NCBI RefSeq assembly: GCF_900112005.1
Contig: NZ_FOKK01000018.1
Location: 1 to 64,000 of the forward strand
Direction: 5' to 3'
Origin: Algoriphagus aquimarinus
Lineage (GTDB): Bacteria; Bacteroidota; Bacteroidia; Cytophagales; Cyclobacteriaceae
DNA: 64,000 nt
The notes under the pieces were generated by a model. The model worked only from the letters and a program-made list of their open reading frames with translations. It was not told where the DNA came from and did no database searches. The position numbers and the translations under genes were made by a program. Positions within the stretch are counted from its first letter, which is position 1. Each line of letters opens with the position of its first letter. Below are positions 9,367 to 17,703 of this stretch, piece after piece.

Positions 9367-10031
9367 AAATCCTTGGCGATATATCCTATTCCCCGTACGG
9401 TTTGTATGTAATCCTCATTGGTGTTAAAATGCAATTTCTTTCGAAGTGAATTCATAAAAACATCAATCACACCTGTATTGTAATCAAAATGAATGTCCCA
9501 AACTTCCTCAATGATCTGCGTGCGTCGGCAAACTTGATTTTTGTTTTTCATTAAATATTCCAGCAATGCAAACTCTTTTTGCGTCAACTGGATTGGCTCC
9601 TCTCCTTTGAATACCTGATGTCTATCTGTGTAAAGTGTAATCGGGCCTAATGTATATTTTTCCTCAGAGCCGCCTTTAGCTCGCAATTGAACTTTAATTC
9701 TTTCCAACAATTCTTCGAAGTGAAAAGGTTTTTTGATGTAGTCATTCGCCCCGGATTGCAGACCAATGATCGTTTCATCCACGGTGTCTTTTGCTGTGAG
9801 AAAAATGACAGGAGTATCTGAAAACTGCTTGCGGAATTCCCTGCAGACCTCCACTCCACTTCTCAAAGGCAGCATCCAATCCAGCAACAAAAGAGCATAA
9901 TCTCCACTTAGCGCAAGTTGAAGCCCTTTTTCACCATTTTCGGCCACATCTACTGCATAGGATTCCTCTTCCAAGCCTTGTTTTAAAAAGCTGGAAATAC
10001 CCGGTTCATCTTCTACAACTAGAATTCTCAT
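9363..10031 (-). CDS. OmpR-family response regulator of the metal-efflux operon
   Basis: DNA-binding regulator, first gene of the efflux operon and partner of the downstream kinase. The ATG at 10031 is chosen because the receiver domain normally starts right at MRILVVEDEPG; an in-frame extension adds 10 unlikely residues. The phosphorylated Asp is Asp51 (LLLLDWMLP), with the acidic pair in VEDEP and the conserved Lys in FLTAKD. A winged-helix domain follows (LTQKEFALLEYLMKN, and VRGIGYIAKDL at the end). Gene order regulator-kinase-pump-adaptor, all on one strand, suggests that it activates its own operon. Confidence 0.93.
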   Translation of the reverse strand: MRILVVEDEPGISSFLKQGLEEESYAVDVAENGEKGLQLALSGDYALLLLDWMLPLRSGVEVCREFRKQFSDTPVIFLTAKDTVDETIIGLQSGANDYIKKPFHFEELLERIKVQLRAKGGSEEKYTLGPITLYTDRHQVFKGEEPIQLTQKEFALLEYLMKNKNQVCRRTQIIEEVWDIHFDYNTGVIDVFMNSLRKKLHFNTNEDYIQTVRGIGYIAKDL

Positions 10032-10248
10032 GATTGAGTCTTTTTTAACCATAAAGGCCACGGAGTTTTCGCAGAGAGCACAACTTAGTATTAATTAGCC
10101 TTCCGTGGAACTGATCATTAATTGTAATCTCATCCCTCTTTGTCAAGCCAGATTTTTTTTAATTACTATGCAAAAGTTAGCAATTCAATCTAAGGTCGGT
10201 AATTCTGAGGCTTAATATTCTCTTAAAGTTTTGGAAGACTAGTCAAAA

Positions 10249-10410
10249 GTCCCGCTAGGGACAGGCTCTGGGTAGAAAGAAAAATGCAATAAAACTTTGC
10301 CGTGCCTTTAGGTACGGCACTTTAAAATATTTACAAATAGTGCGGTACCTAAAGGCACAGCTAAAGAACCTATTTAATTAAAGCTACCTATAGTCAGTCC
10401 CTAGAGAGAC
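10249..10410. repeat. two head-to-head copies of a ~70-nt REP-like unit
   Basis: The left unit (10249-10320) and the right unit (10340-10410) are inverted copies. Each begins with a GTC...CTAGGGAC-type hairpin, has a GGTAG block, and ends in GTGCCTTTAGGTAC(G/C)GCAC. The inner 22-bp arms (10299-10320 and 10340-10361) pair at 20 of 22 positions around a 19-nt A/T-rich loop. This is the layout of bacterial interspersed mosaic (BIME) elements. Confidence 0.7.
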
Positions 10411-10569
10411 AAGTTTAACACCATGGTTTGGGTTTTCTCAAACCACGAAGCATTCTATCCCGAAAGGACGTAACCGTAATATCGAATTAAAGCAATACCA
10501 AATCCTGCTTCTGGAGAAGCAGGATAACTAGAGTTGCGCCCTCTTCGAAAACATAGTAGCCTCCGCAGT

Positions 10570-10606
10570 AAAAAACAAAAAAGACCTTCCGATATCAGAA
10601 GGTCTT
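10570..10606 (-). terminator. intrinsic terminator of the PepSY gene
   Basis: A 9-bp perfect stem (AAGACCTTC/GAAGGTCTT, 10581-10606) begins 7 bp after the stop codon and, on the minus strand, is followed by a T-rich run. Confidence 0.85.
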
Positions 10607-10613
10607 GAATACT

Positions 10614-11867
10614 TTACGCCATTTCAGCTACACGCTTTTCGATTGGCTTTTTCTTAGTCGGTTTCTTTTTTCTCTTATTCCACCAGATCAAGGTTCCTGT
10701 GATCGGTAATGAAGTTGCGATCAAGCAGGCGACAAACCATAGAAACTTAGAGAATGGACCAAAAATATCTCCTACGTGAAGAGACTTGACAGATCTACCG
10801 ACCTGCTGACGGAAAGGCAAATCGGAAAACAAATTAGCCTCCGTCACTGATAAATCTGCAGTCGATAAGGTCAATTGATCAGCACCAGCTCTCGCAAAAA
10901 AGCCTGTTCTATACTTACTCACGCTGATGGGGTCTGAAGATTTGGATGGAAGAGAAACTCTGATATTTCCAGCATAAGGAAGCTCAGCGTTCGTTTTGGC
11001 GAAAATATCCTCCAAAGAAAGAACAGCAAGGTTTACCTCTTCTATAGGAGCAGCAAGTTCTGGCTTGGCTTCAGCTGTTGGTTTAGCAGCTACTTCACCT
11101 TTCGGAGCAGGTGCTTGATATGTATCCCAAGTCTTTTGCCATCCCTCTCTATACCATTCGTAAGACCAGAAAGGCCCAGTAGCAGACATGATAAATAGGA
11201 AAATAAGCGAGTAAAACGCCAAACTATTATGCAGATCGTGATTCACACGCTTCCAATTTCCTGACCATTTGACCTTCAACCCTTGCTTCCAATTCTTAAC
11301 TTTATTTGGAACCCAGATCACTATACCAGTGATCACTCCCAGCAGAAACAATAAGGTAGCAACTCCATTGATAAACCTTCCCAAATCACGATTGCCCATG
11401 CTCTCCAGGATAGGTGTTTCTATTCTATCTAGGAGCAGCCATCTATGAAGACTAAACATATAACCCATAAATTCTGATGTAGACGTTTTGTCAGAGCTAT
11501 TTCCCAGAATCTCAGCAGAATAGGGGTTGACATAAAAAGTACTTCCTCTCCCCTCTTCTCCCTCCTTCTTTAAGGTAAACTGCACGCTTCGATCAGCCTC
11601 CTCGTTCCACATCAAGCCTACCACATTCGAATCAGAGCTTTTCTCCAAAGAACTTTTCAGCTCATCTGCCGACATACGCTCTCCGGTTTCCTCCACGAAG
11701 TAAAGTTCGGAATCCATTATCTCACGAATCTCCGTGTTATAGACATATATCGTTCCACTGAAACAAACTGCTATAACCACCAAACCAGAAATCAATCCCG
11801 CATACAAGTGTACTTGGTCAAAAATATTTCGAATGCTTTTCCAAGCAGTAGATTTCTTTGGCTGCAT
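10614..11867 (-). CDS. PepSY-associated TM-helix protein (putative iron-related membrane protein)
   Basis: An inner-membrane protein of 417 residues with four or five TM helices: TM1 in LYAGLISGLVVIAVCFSG, one near GVATLLFLLGVITGIVIW, one in SLAFYSLIFLFIMSATG and the last in FLWFVACLIATSLPITGTLIWW. The loops match PepSY domains, and the C-terminus is Lys-rich. The family is often linked to iron uptake and reduction or to siderophore receptors, and members carry conserved membrane His residues (HLYAG, LHRW, NHDLHNS, LHVGD here). It is a single-gene unit with its own terminator and a palindromic operator upstream, consistent with metal-responsive repression. The reaction catalysed, if any, is unknown. 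Confidence 0.87.
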   Translation of the reverse strand: MQPKKSTAWKSIRNIFDQVHLYAGLISGLVVIAVCFSGTIYVYNTEIREIMDSELYFVEETGERMSADELKSSLEKSSDSNVVGLMWNEEADRSVQFTLKKEGEEGRGSTFYVNPYSAEILGNSSDKTSTSEFMGYMFSLHRWLLLDRIETPILESMGNRDLGRFINGVATLLFLLGVITGIVIWVPNKVKNWKQGLKVKWSGNWKRVNHDLHNSLAFYSLIFLFIMSATGPFWSYEWYREGWQKTWDTYQAPAPKGEVAAKPTAEAKPELAAPIEEVNLAVLSLEDIFAKTNAELPYAGNIRVSLPSKSSDPISVSKYRTGFFARAGADQLTLSTADLSVTEANLFSDLPFRQQVGRSVKSLHVGDIFGPFSKFLWFVACLIATSLPITGTLIWWNKRKKKPTKKKPIEKRVAEMA

Positions 11868-11907
11868 AAAGTGGTCAGGTTAAAGAGAATGAGAATAAAT
11901 ACTGGGG

Positions 11908-11947
11908 CAAAAATAAGGAAGTATTTTATTATTTAGATTTAATCTAA
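11908..11947 (-). promoter_or_regulatory. promoter -7 box and palindromic operator upstream of the PepSY gene
   Basis: On the minus strand a Bacteroidetes-type -7 element TATTTTTG (11915-11908) is preceded by a perfect 7-1-7 palindrome TTAGATTTAATCTAA (11933-11947), where the -33 region would lie. A repressor bound here would block transcription. The palindrome resembles the TTAG...CTAA form of DtxR/IdeR-type iron boxes; assigning it to iron control is inference. Confidence 0.5.
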
Positions 11948-12165
11948 GAAAGAATTATAAAAAAAATTGTGAGTACTTCAATTGGACTATAGGACATTCA
12001 ATCATCACACACCATGTTTCCTATTATTACTAAAAGCAATCAACAGTGCTTTAGTAACTGCATTTCAATGGTTTATTTTATAAACAGCGATCACGCAATC
12101 GATTTCTTACCCACATTTCAAAAAAACGCAACATATTTTCCAAAAATATATTTTATTTAAACCCA

Positions 12166-12203
12166 CTATTTGATAGTTTAACACAAATTACTCTATTTGA
12201 TAG
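12166..12203. promoter_or_regulatory. paired palindromic boxes upstream of the ECF sigma gene
   Basis: The 11-bp palindrome CTATTTGATAG occurs twice (12166-12176 and 12193-12203), 27 bp apart, in the 401-bp A/T-rich divergent region between the PepSY gene and the sigma gene. It could be an operator or part of a promoter; no other gene is seen in that region. Confidence 0.35.
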
Positions 12204-12268
12204 AAATTTTACAACCAACTTTTACTGATCAAACAATTTTAGCACCCAATTATTAAGTAAAAGACCCC

Positions 12269-12889
12269 ATGCCCGAAAAAGTGTTAAACGAACAAGAAAT
12301 CATAGAAAGAATCAAAAATGGTGACGAGTCAGCATTTATTGAAGTTTACGACCTTTTCTGGAAGCGCCTGTTCAATTTCGGCTACAAAAAACTTGGTAAA
12401 AAGGAGATCGTGGAAGGAATCGTGCAGGAAGTTTTTATTGACTTTTGGACCAAACGAGCAAAACTAGATATTCACTCCTCTCTTTCCTCCTACTTATTCA
12501 CCTCAGTTAATTACCGTATCATTAACCAGTACAAGTCCCAGACCATACGAGACAAATATTCAGATCAGGAAAAATCCAAAGGAGAGCAAAATAGCTCCTC
12601 CACGGATGAAAAGGTTCTCTTTAATGATTTGAAATCAAACATCAAAAAAGTAGTACAGGATTTTCCTCCACAGCGGAAAAAAGTCTATCAACTCCGATTC
12701 AAAAAAGGACTGAGCTACATTGAAATTGCTGAAAATCTTGAAATCTCTGTGAGCACAGTAGAAAAACACCTGATGCGAGCACTAAAAGATATACGGATCA
12801 GCCTGAGAGAACTCACTCTTACTACACTTACCTCCCTCGGTTCAGCCTCTCTTTTTGATTCAATTAGCACCATATCCTACCTCAATTAA
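12269..12889 (+). CDS. ECF-type RNA polymerase sigma factor
   Basis: A 206-residue sigma-70-family factor that presumably directs transcription of the downstream SusC/SusD genes when released by the FecR protein. Region 2 is in DESAFIEVYDLFWKRLFNF through IVQEVFIDFWTK; region 4 is the helix-turn-helix LSYIEIAENLEISVSTVEKH. There is no region 3, as is normal for ECF factors. It ends with an extra hydrophobic tail of about 25 residues after the region 4 helix. A 205-bp gap separates it from fecR, so the two may be transcribed separately. This is the standard ECF/FecR/TonB-receptor arrangement in Bacteroidota. Confidence 0.92.
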   Translation: MPEKVLNEQEIIERIKNGDESAFIEVYDLFWKRLFNFGYKKLGKKEIVEGIVQEVFIDFWTKRAKLDIHSSLSSYLFTSVNYRIINQYKSQTIRDKYSDQEKSKGEQNSSSTDEKVLFNDLKSNIKKVVQDFPPQRKKVYQLRFKKGLSYIEIAENLEISVSTVEKHLMRALKDIRISLRELTLTTLTSLGSASLFDSISTISYLN

Positions 12890-13094
12890 GGTAGCTGTAC
12901 CTCCCCAGCCTTCTTCTGTAGCACCAAGTCCCATCCATTTATGAATTTCATTTTTGTGATAATTCTATTTATAGGGTAAATTATTAGACTTTTTTAGTAA
13001 AAAATATACCCGTATTAAAAAAGTTGGTTTTTTTTCTATTCAGTATGGAGGATAATTCTGTTTGAGTTGACTTGTATAGTATAAATCAGTATTC

Positions 13095-14009
13095 ATGACA
13101 GAAGAAAGTTCCAATTTATTTCAAGATGATCAGATGGCGTTCGAAGAAAATCTCGAAACCGACATGGTAGGTCTCATGACTATAGAAGATCAGAAAGCAC
13201 TGAAGAAAAGAATACTTCGGAATATTAAGACTGGTATTCAAAAGCATGAACAAAAGAGAAATAACAGAAGAAGGATTTTCACCTATACAAAAATTGCCGC
13301 ATCAGTACTTATAGTACTCGCTATAAATGGAGCGCTTTGGACTACACTTAAACTAGAAAAACACACGTATCAAACAGGTTCCAATGAAACGCTGAAAATC
13401 GAATTACCTGATGGCTCAACAGCCTTGCTAAATTCCAACTCATCGCTGACCTATACCTACAATATGGCTTTTGGATTTGACCGCAAAGTAGAACTGATCG
13501 GAGAAGCATACTTTGAAATAGCCAAAGACGCAGAATCTAAACGATTTGTAATCAATGAAGGAGATGTGATGGAAGTAGAGGTATTTGGAACTGAATTCAA
13601 TTTCAAAAACCAAAATCCAATACACAAACTAACACTCATACAAGGAAGTGTAAAGCTAGGCTACCAAAGCGAACAAGGAAACACAAATCGTATGGTACTG
13701 CCTGGAGAAACCATAAAACTAGATGTAGAAAATCATCAGCTAGAAGCCAAAACAGTGGCTGATCCTATTAAACTTCTTGCTTGGCAAGACAGAAAAATTC
13801 GAATGCAAAATGAGAGTCTGGAAGAAGTGCTAAGCATAGTCGCAGAATTGTATGATTTGGAATTAGTAGATCAAACTCTGCCAACAAACTATCAACTTAT
13901 CTCTGGAAGCTTGCCCCTAACAGACAATCCAAATGAGGTTATCGAAAACATCGAAGTTCTATTCGATACCGAGATACATCTAGAACAGAATTCAATACGA
14001 GTACAATAG
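13095..14009 (+). CDS. FecR-family anti-sigma/signal transducer
   Basis: An inner-membrane protein of 304 residues thought to relay occupancy of the SusC receptor to the ECF factor. A short cytoplasmic N-terminal part (~1-62) precedes one TM helix (~64-84, KIAASVLIVLAINGALW). Then comes a periplasmic FecR domain with the typical run LPDGSTALLNSNSSLTY and GEAYFEIAKD (~100-215), and a C-terminal DUF4974-like domain (about 235-304) that contacts the receptor signalling domain. Encoded between the sigma factor and the susC gene. Confidence 0.92.
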   Translation: MTEESSNLFQDDQMAFEENLETDMVGLMTIEDQKALKKRILRNIKTGIQKHEQKRNNRRRIFTYTKIAASVLIVLAINGALWTTLKLEKHTYQTGSNETLKIELPDGSTALLNSNSSLTYTYNMAFGFDRKVELIGEAYFEIAKDAESKRFVINEGDVMEVEVFGTEFNFKNQNPIHKLTLIQGSVKLGYQSEQGNTNRMVLPGETIKLDVENHQLEAKTVADPIKLLAWQDRKIRMQNESLEEVLSIVAELYDLELVDQTLPTNYQLISGSLPLTDNPNEVIENIEVLFDTEIHLEQNSIRVQ

Positions 14010-14111
14010 ATTACCGCTTGCCTTTCGGCCGGATAGCAAGCAAATATAAAGTAAGATTAGTTCGAGCAAAAGCTTTGGTGAAGACCAACTGCTTAAAAAA
14101 TTACACTAGTG

Positions 14112-14140
14112 AGATCTAGGTAGTTAACCTACCCAGATCT
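14112..14140. promoter_or_regulatory. hairpin between fecR and susC
   Basis: Arms AGATCTAGGTAG and CTACCCAGATCT pair at 11 of 12 positions around loop TTAAC, about 65 nt before the susC start. There is no T-run, so it is not a typical terminator. It may be a leader-RNA structure or an operator for the regulated SusC/D transcript. Confidence 0.4.
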
Positions 14141-14206
14141 ACGAATGATTAGCAATTGGCCCAAAATAAACGCGAGTCATCATTCTAACCACTAACCTGT
14201 TAATCT

Positions 14207-17200
14207 ATGCTCATCAAATTTACCCGTTATCTATTGGTAGTCGGGGTAACTGGAGTGCTAGCGCTCCCACTCTCCGCAGAAGGCCAAAATCTCACACAAT
14301 TTGCCAAAGGCCCAACTCTTACCCAGAAGTTGGATACTAAAAATCTTGAATCTACACTTAAAGAACTAGAGGACATATATTCCATATCTATCGCATATCC
14401 TTCATCCTTGGTAGATGCACAAACAAAAATCCCCGCAGCTATTAACTCCAAACTGACTGCCGAGGAGAATCTTCAACGAATTCTTAAAGGAAGTCAAATA
14501 CACTTTAGAAAAGGCGCAGGAGACTTTTACATGCTGGAACAGTCCTATGCAGCACCTAAAGCCCCTTCCTCCTCACCCAATTTATCTTATCAAATCCCCT
14601 CGTCTCAAAAAACAGAAAGAGTAATCTCTGGCGTGATCGTAGACGAGGAACAAATCCCTATTCCAGGCGCAAGTATCCTGATCAAAGGAACCATGAATGG
14701 AGTCGTAACTGATATAGATGGGAAATTCTCTTTAACACTACCCGACGATAGTCCAAACGCAATCTTGATGATCTCCTTCATAGGATTCACCACTCAAGAG
14801 ATTAAAGTTGGAAGTACTTCAATATTCACTATAGAATTAGCTTCGTCTGATTTGGCTTTGAATGAGGTCGTGGTAACAGCCTTTGGTCTGGAGCGGGACA
14901 AAAAAGCGCTAGGATATTCCACACAAAGTGTAGATGGTAGCGCTCTTACAGAATCTCGTCCAACTAACGTGGCAAATAGCCTTTCAGGGCGAGTAGCTGG
15001 TGTTCAGGTAACTGGAAACTCTATGCCTGGAAGTGGCGCCCATATCGTAATCCGAGGCTCATCTTCAGTCGCTGGAAACAACGAGCCCTTAGTGGTAGTA
15101 GATGGCGTTCCTCTGGAGCAAACCTCTAGTAGACAGTATGGAAATGGCTTATCTGAGATAAGTCCTGACAACATCAAAGAAATGACCATTCTAAAAGGCG
15201 CCACAGCAGCAGCACTATATGGCTCACGTGCGGCAAATGGGGTCATTATGGTCACTACCAAAAATGGATCTGGATCCAAAGGCTTAGGCATTGAATTCAA
15301 CAGCAACATGACCTTTGACAATCCACTTGTAAAGCCAGATTTCCAGAACACATATGGAGGCGGAACTGGCTACAGAACTTGGTACGTAGATGGAAGAAAT
15401 GGATTTGATGCAGACGGGATTCGCGGAACTGCCGGCGTAGATGAAAGCTGGGGCGCTCCTATGGACGGTAGAATGGTGCCACTTTGGTATTCCGCACCAG
15501 AAAAAGTCGCTCTTCTTCCACAGCCCAACAACTACGATGATTTTTGGGAAACAGGTCAAAGTTTATCAAACACCATCGCACTATCCGGAGGAAATGATCA
15601 AGGTAATTTCCGAGTATCTATAGGAAGACTGGATCAGACGAGTATCATGGCGGACAATGATTATTTCCGTAATAACTTCAAGATAAACACCTCCTACAAA
15701 TTCATCCCAAAGCTTCAAATGAGCGTGAATGCTGAGTATGTTAAATCAGGCTCAGACAATAGAGGTTTTACAGGAAGTCAGGATTTCATCTGGGCTCACA
15801 GACACACGGACTATACCAAGCTAAAAAACTGGGAAGACTATTATGATACCCAAAAACTCACCTTTAGAGAAGGGGATGATTATCCGTATGCCAACTGGCA
15901 GCATGAATACTTTTCCAATCCATTTTTCAACCAAAAGTATTTACCCAACTCAAATGAAAAAGACCGCTTAGTAGGAAGCATAGCACTGAACTACGACATC
16001 AGCGAGAATTTCAGCATCCTAGCCCGATCAGGCACGGATTACTGGAGCGATACGCGTATAAACATCAACAGTGCAGAAAGCTTCAAAAACAATGTCAAAA
16101 GGTTTGGCTCCTATTCAGAATCAGTTCTAAACAGTCAAGAAACAAACAGCGACGTTATTCTGACTTTTGACAAGGACTTGCTTCCAAGACTTTCTTTGAA
16201 AATACAAGCTGGGGCAAACAACAGGGTTAATAATTACAAAAGCACCTCAGTAAGCGTAGGACAGCTTACCATTGATGGACTTTACAACCTAGGCAACTAC
16301 GCCAGCCCAGTTACTCCTTCCAGTACGATCAGAAAACAAGTGGTAAACAGTGTATTTGGATCCGCACAATTCGGCTTCAACAATTACTTATTTCTAGACG
16401 TGACTGGAAGAAATGATTGGTCCAGTACATTACCTACTTCAAACAATTCCTTCTTCTACCCTTCAGTAGCGATGTCTGCTGTGCTGACAGATATTTTCGA
16501 CGTGCAGTCAGGCTTCCTTTCCTTTGCAAAAATCAGAGGAAGTATAGCTCAGGTCGGCAATGATGCAGATCCATATTTACTTAATCAAGTTTATTCCTCT
16601 GAAGGACTTTGGGCAGGAACTACTCCTACTTATTCAGAATCAAGTGAGATAGCAAATAGAACTCTTAAACCGGAAATCACTACAGGGAAAGAAGTTGGTT
16701 TGGACCTGAGGTTTTTTGAAGGAAGAGCAGGAATAGACTTCACCTACTATCACCAGTCAACTGTAAACCAGATCCTTGCGGTATCCATTTCTACAGCTTC
16801 AGGATATAGCAGTCAAATCCTAAATGCTGGTGAAATCACCAACCAAGGAATTGAACTTACCATTAATGCCACTCCTATTAACACCGCGTCAGGGTTTAGC
16901 TGGTACACTGCATTGAACTTTGCAAGAAACCGAAACAAAGTAGTAGAACTAGCGGAAGGTTTGGAAAACTATATTCTAGGCACTCAAAACTCACTTACAT
17001 CTGAAGCAAGAGTAGGTCAGCCTTATGGTTCGCTTTACGGAAGAAGATATCTCCGAAGTCCAGAAGGAGAGCTTGTCTACAACAATGGCCTTCCTGTATT
17101 GGAAGAAGGCACTTACACACTTGGAAATATTCAGCCTGACTGGATAGGCGGATGGACCAACTCCTTAACATACAAAGGCCTTGAGTTGAACACACTGGTC

Positions 17201-17674
17201 GATGTAAAAATGGGTGGAGACATATTCGACGTGGGAACTGGCCTTGCCAGAAAAACAGGTCAATATGCTGAAACTGCCATAGGCAGAGAAGAGGGAGTAA
17301 TAGGTCAAGGTGTAATGAATATAGGCACCTCAGAGGCGCCAGTGTATGTGCCAAACGATGTAATCGCTAGTGCAGGAACATTCTGGAATGCGCAGAACCC
17401 ACGCACCTACCATGAATCAGGAATTTTTGATGGAACATTCGTGAAGCTTCGTGAAGTGTCTTTGGGCTATGTATTCCCAAAAAGGTTCTTAGGAAATAAG
17501 TTCATCCAAACTATGAAGCTCTCTTTCGTAGGACGTAACCTGGCCATTCTTTACAAAAACCATCCTCACATGGATCCAGAAGTGGACATGAAGGGTGGCA
17601 ACGGACAAGGATTTGCCTACGGCCAAATGCCTACTACACGTAATCTGGGCTTCAACCTTAACGTGACATTCTGA
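14207..17674 (+). CDS. SusC/RagA-family TonB-linked outer-membrane transporter with STN signalling domain
   Basis: A 1155-residue outer-membrane receptor importing a ligand with energy from TonB. Signal peptide ~1-26; STN (secretin/TonB short N-terminal) domain ~45-110, which contacts the FecR protein; carboxypeptidase-regulatory-like beta domain ~138-212 (SGVIVDEEQIPIPGASILIKG); TonB-box-like NEVVVTAFG at ~219-227; plug domain ~235-355 (NSLSGRVAGVQV, VDGVPLEQ, GATAAALYGSRAANGVI); then a 22-strand barrel ending in LGFNLNVTF with the terminal Phe expected for BAM insertion. It is followed 29 bp later by its SusD partner. The substrate is not evident; no glycan enzymes are nearby. Confidence 0.96.
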   Translation: MLIKFTRYLLVVGVTGVLALPLSAEGQNLTQFAKGPTLTQKLDTKNLESTLKELEDIYSISIAYPSSLVDAQTKIPAAINSKLTAEENLQRILKGSQIHFRKGAGDFYMLEQSYAAPKAPSSSPNLSYQIPSSQKTERVISGVIVDEEQIPIPGASILIKGTMNGVVTDIDGKFSLTLPDDSPNAILMISFIGFTTQEIKVGSTSIFTIELASSDLALNEVVVTAFGLERDKKALGYSTQSVDGSALTESRPTNVANSLSGRVAGVQVTGNSMPGSGAHIVIRGSSSVAGNNEPLVVVDGVPLEQTSSRQYGNGLSEISPDNIKEMTILKGATAAALYGSRAANGVIMVTTKNGSGSKGLGIEFNSNMTFDNPLVKPDFQNTYGGGTGYRTWYVDGRNGFDADGIRGTAGVDESWGAPMDGRMVPLWYSAPEKVALLPQPNNYDDFWETGQSLSNTIALSGGNDQGNFRVSIGRLDQTSIMADNDYFRNNFKINTSYKFIPKLQMSVNAEYVKSGSDNRGFTGSQDFIWAHRHTDYTKLKNWEDYYDTQKLTFREGDDYPYANWQHEYFSNPFFNQKYLPNSNEKDRLVGSIALNYDISENFSILARSGTDYWSDTRININSAESFKNNVKRFGSYSESVLNSQETNSDVILTFDKDLLPRLSLKIQAGANNRVNNYKSTSVSVGQLTIDGLYNLGNYASPVTPSSTIRKQVVNSVFGSAQFGFNNYLFLDVTGRNDWSSTLPTSNNSFFYPSVAMSAVLTDIFDVQSGFLSFAKIRGSIAQVGNDADPYLLNQVYSSEGLWAGTTPTYSESSEIANRTLKPEITTGKEVGLDLRFFEGRAGIDFTYYHQSTVNQILAVSISTASGYSSQILNAGEITNQGIELTINATPINTASGFSWYTALNFARNRNKVVELAEGLENYILGTQNSLTSEARVGQPYGSLYGRRYLRSPEGELVYNNGLPVLEEGTYTLGNIQPDWIGGWTNSLTYKGLELNTLVDVKMGGDIFDVGTGLARKTGQYAETAIGREEGVIGQGVMNIGTSEAPVYVPNDVIASAGTFWNAQNPRTYHESGIFDGTFVKLREVSLGYVFPKRFLGNKFIQTMKLSFVGRNLAILYKNHPHMDPEVDMKGGNGQGFAYGQMPTTRNLGFNLNVTF

Positions 17675-17703
17675 TCTAATCTTTTACCTATTAAGAACTT
17701 ATC

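Larger units (their letters stand above)
10032..10613. other. 582-bp gene-free region with several palindromes
   Basis: No coding region is apparent. From the regulator outward it holds a short sequence resembling common Bacteroidetes intergenic repeats (about 10058-10110), the head-to-head repeat unit at 10249-10410, a TGGTTTG/CAAACCA hairpin (about 10423-10444), an 11-bp perfect hairpin ATCCTGCTTCT-gg-AGAAGCAGGAT (10502-10525), and the terminator of the PepSY gene. Confidence 0.6.
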
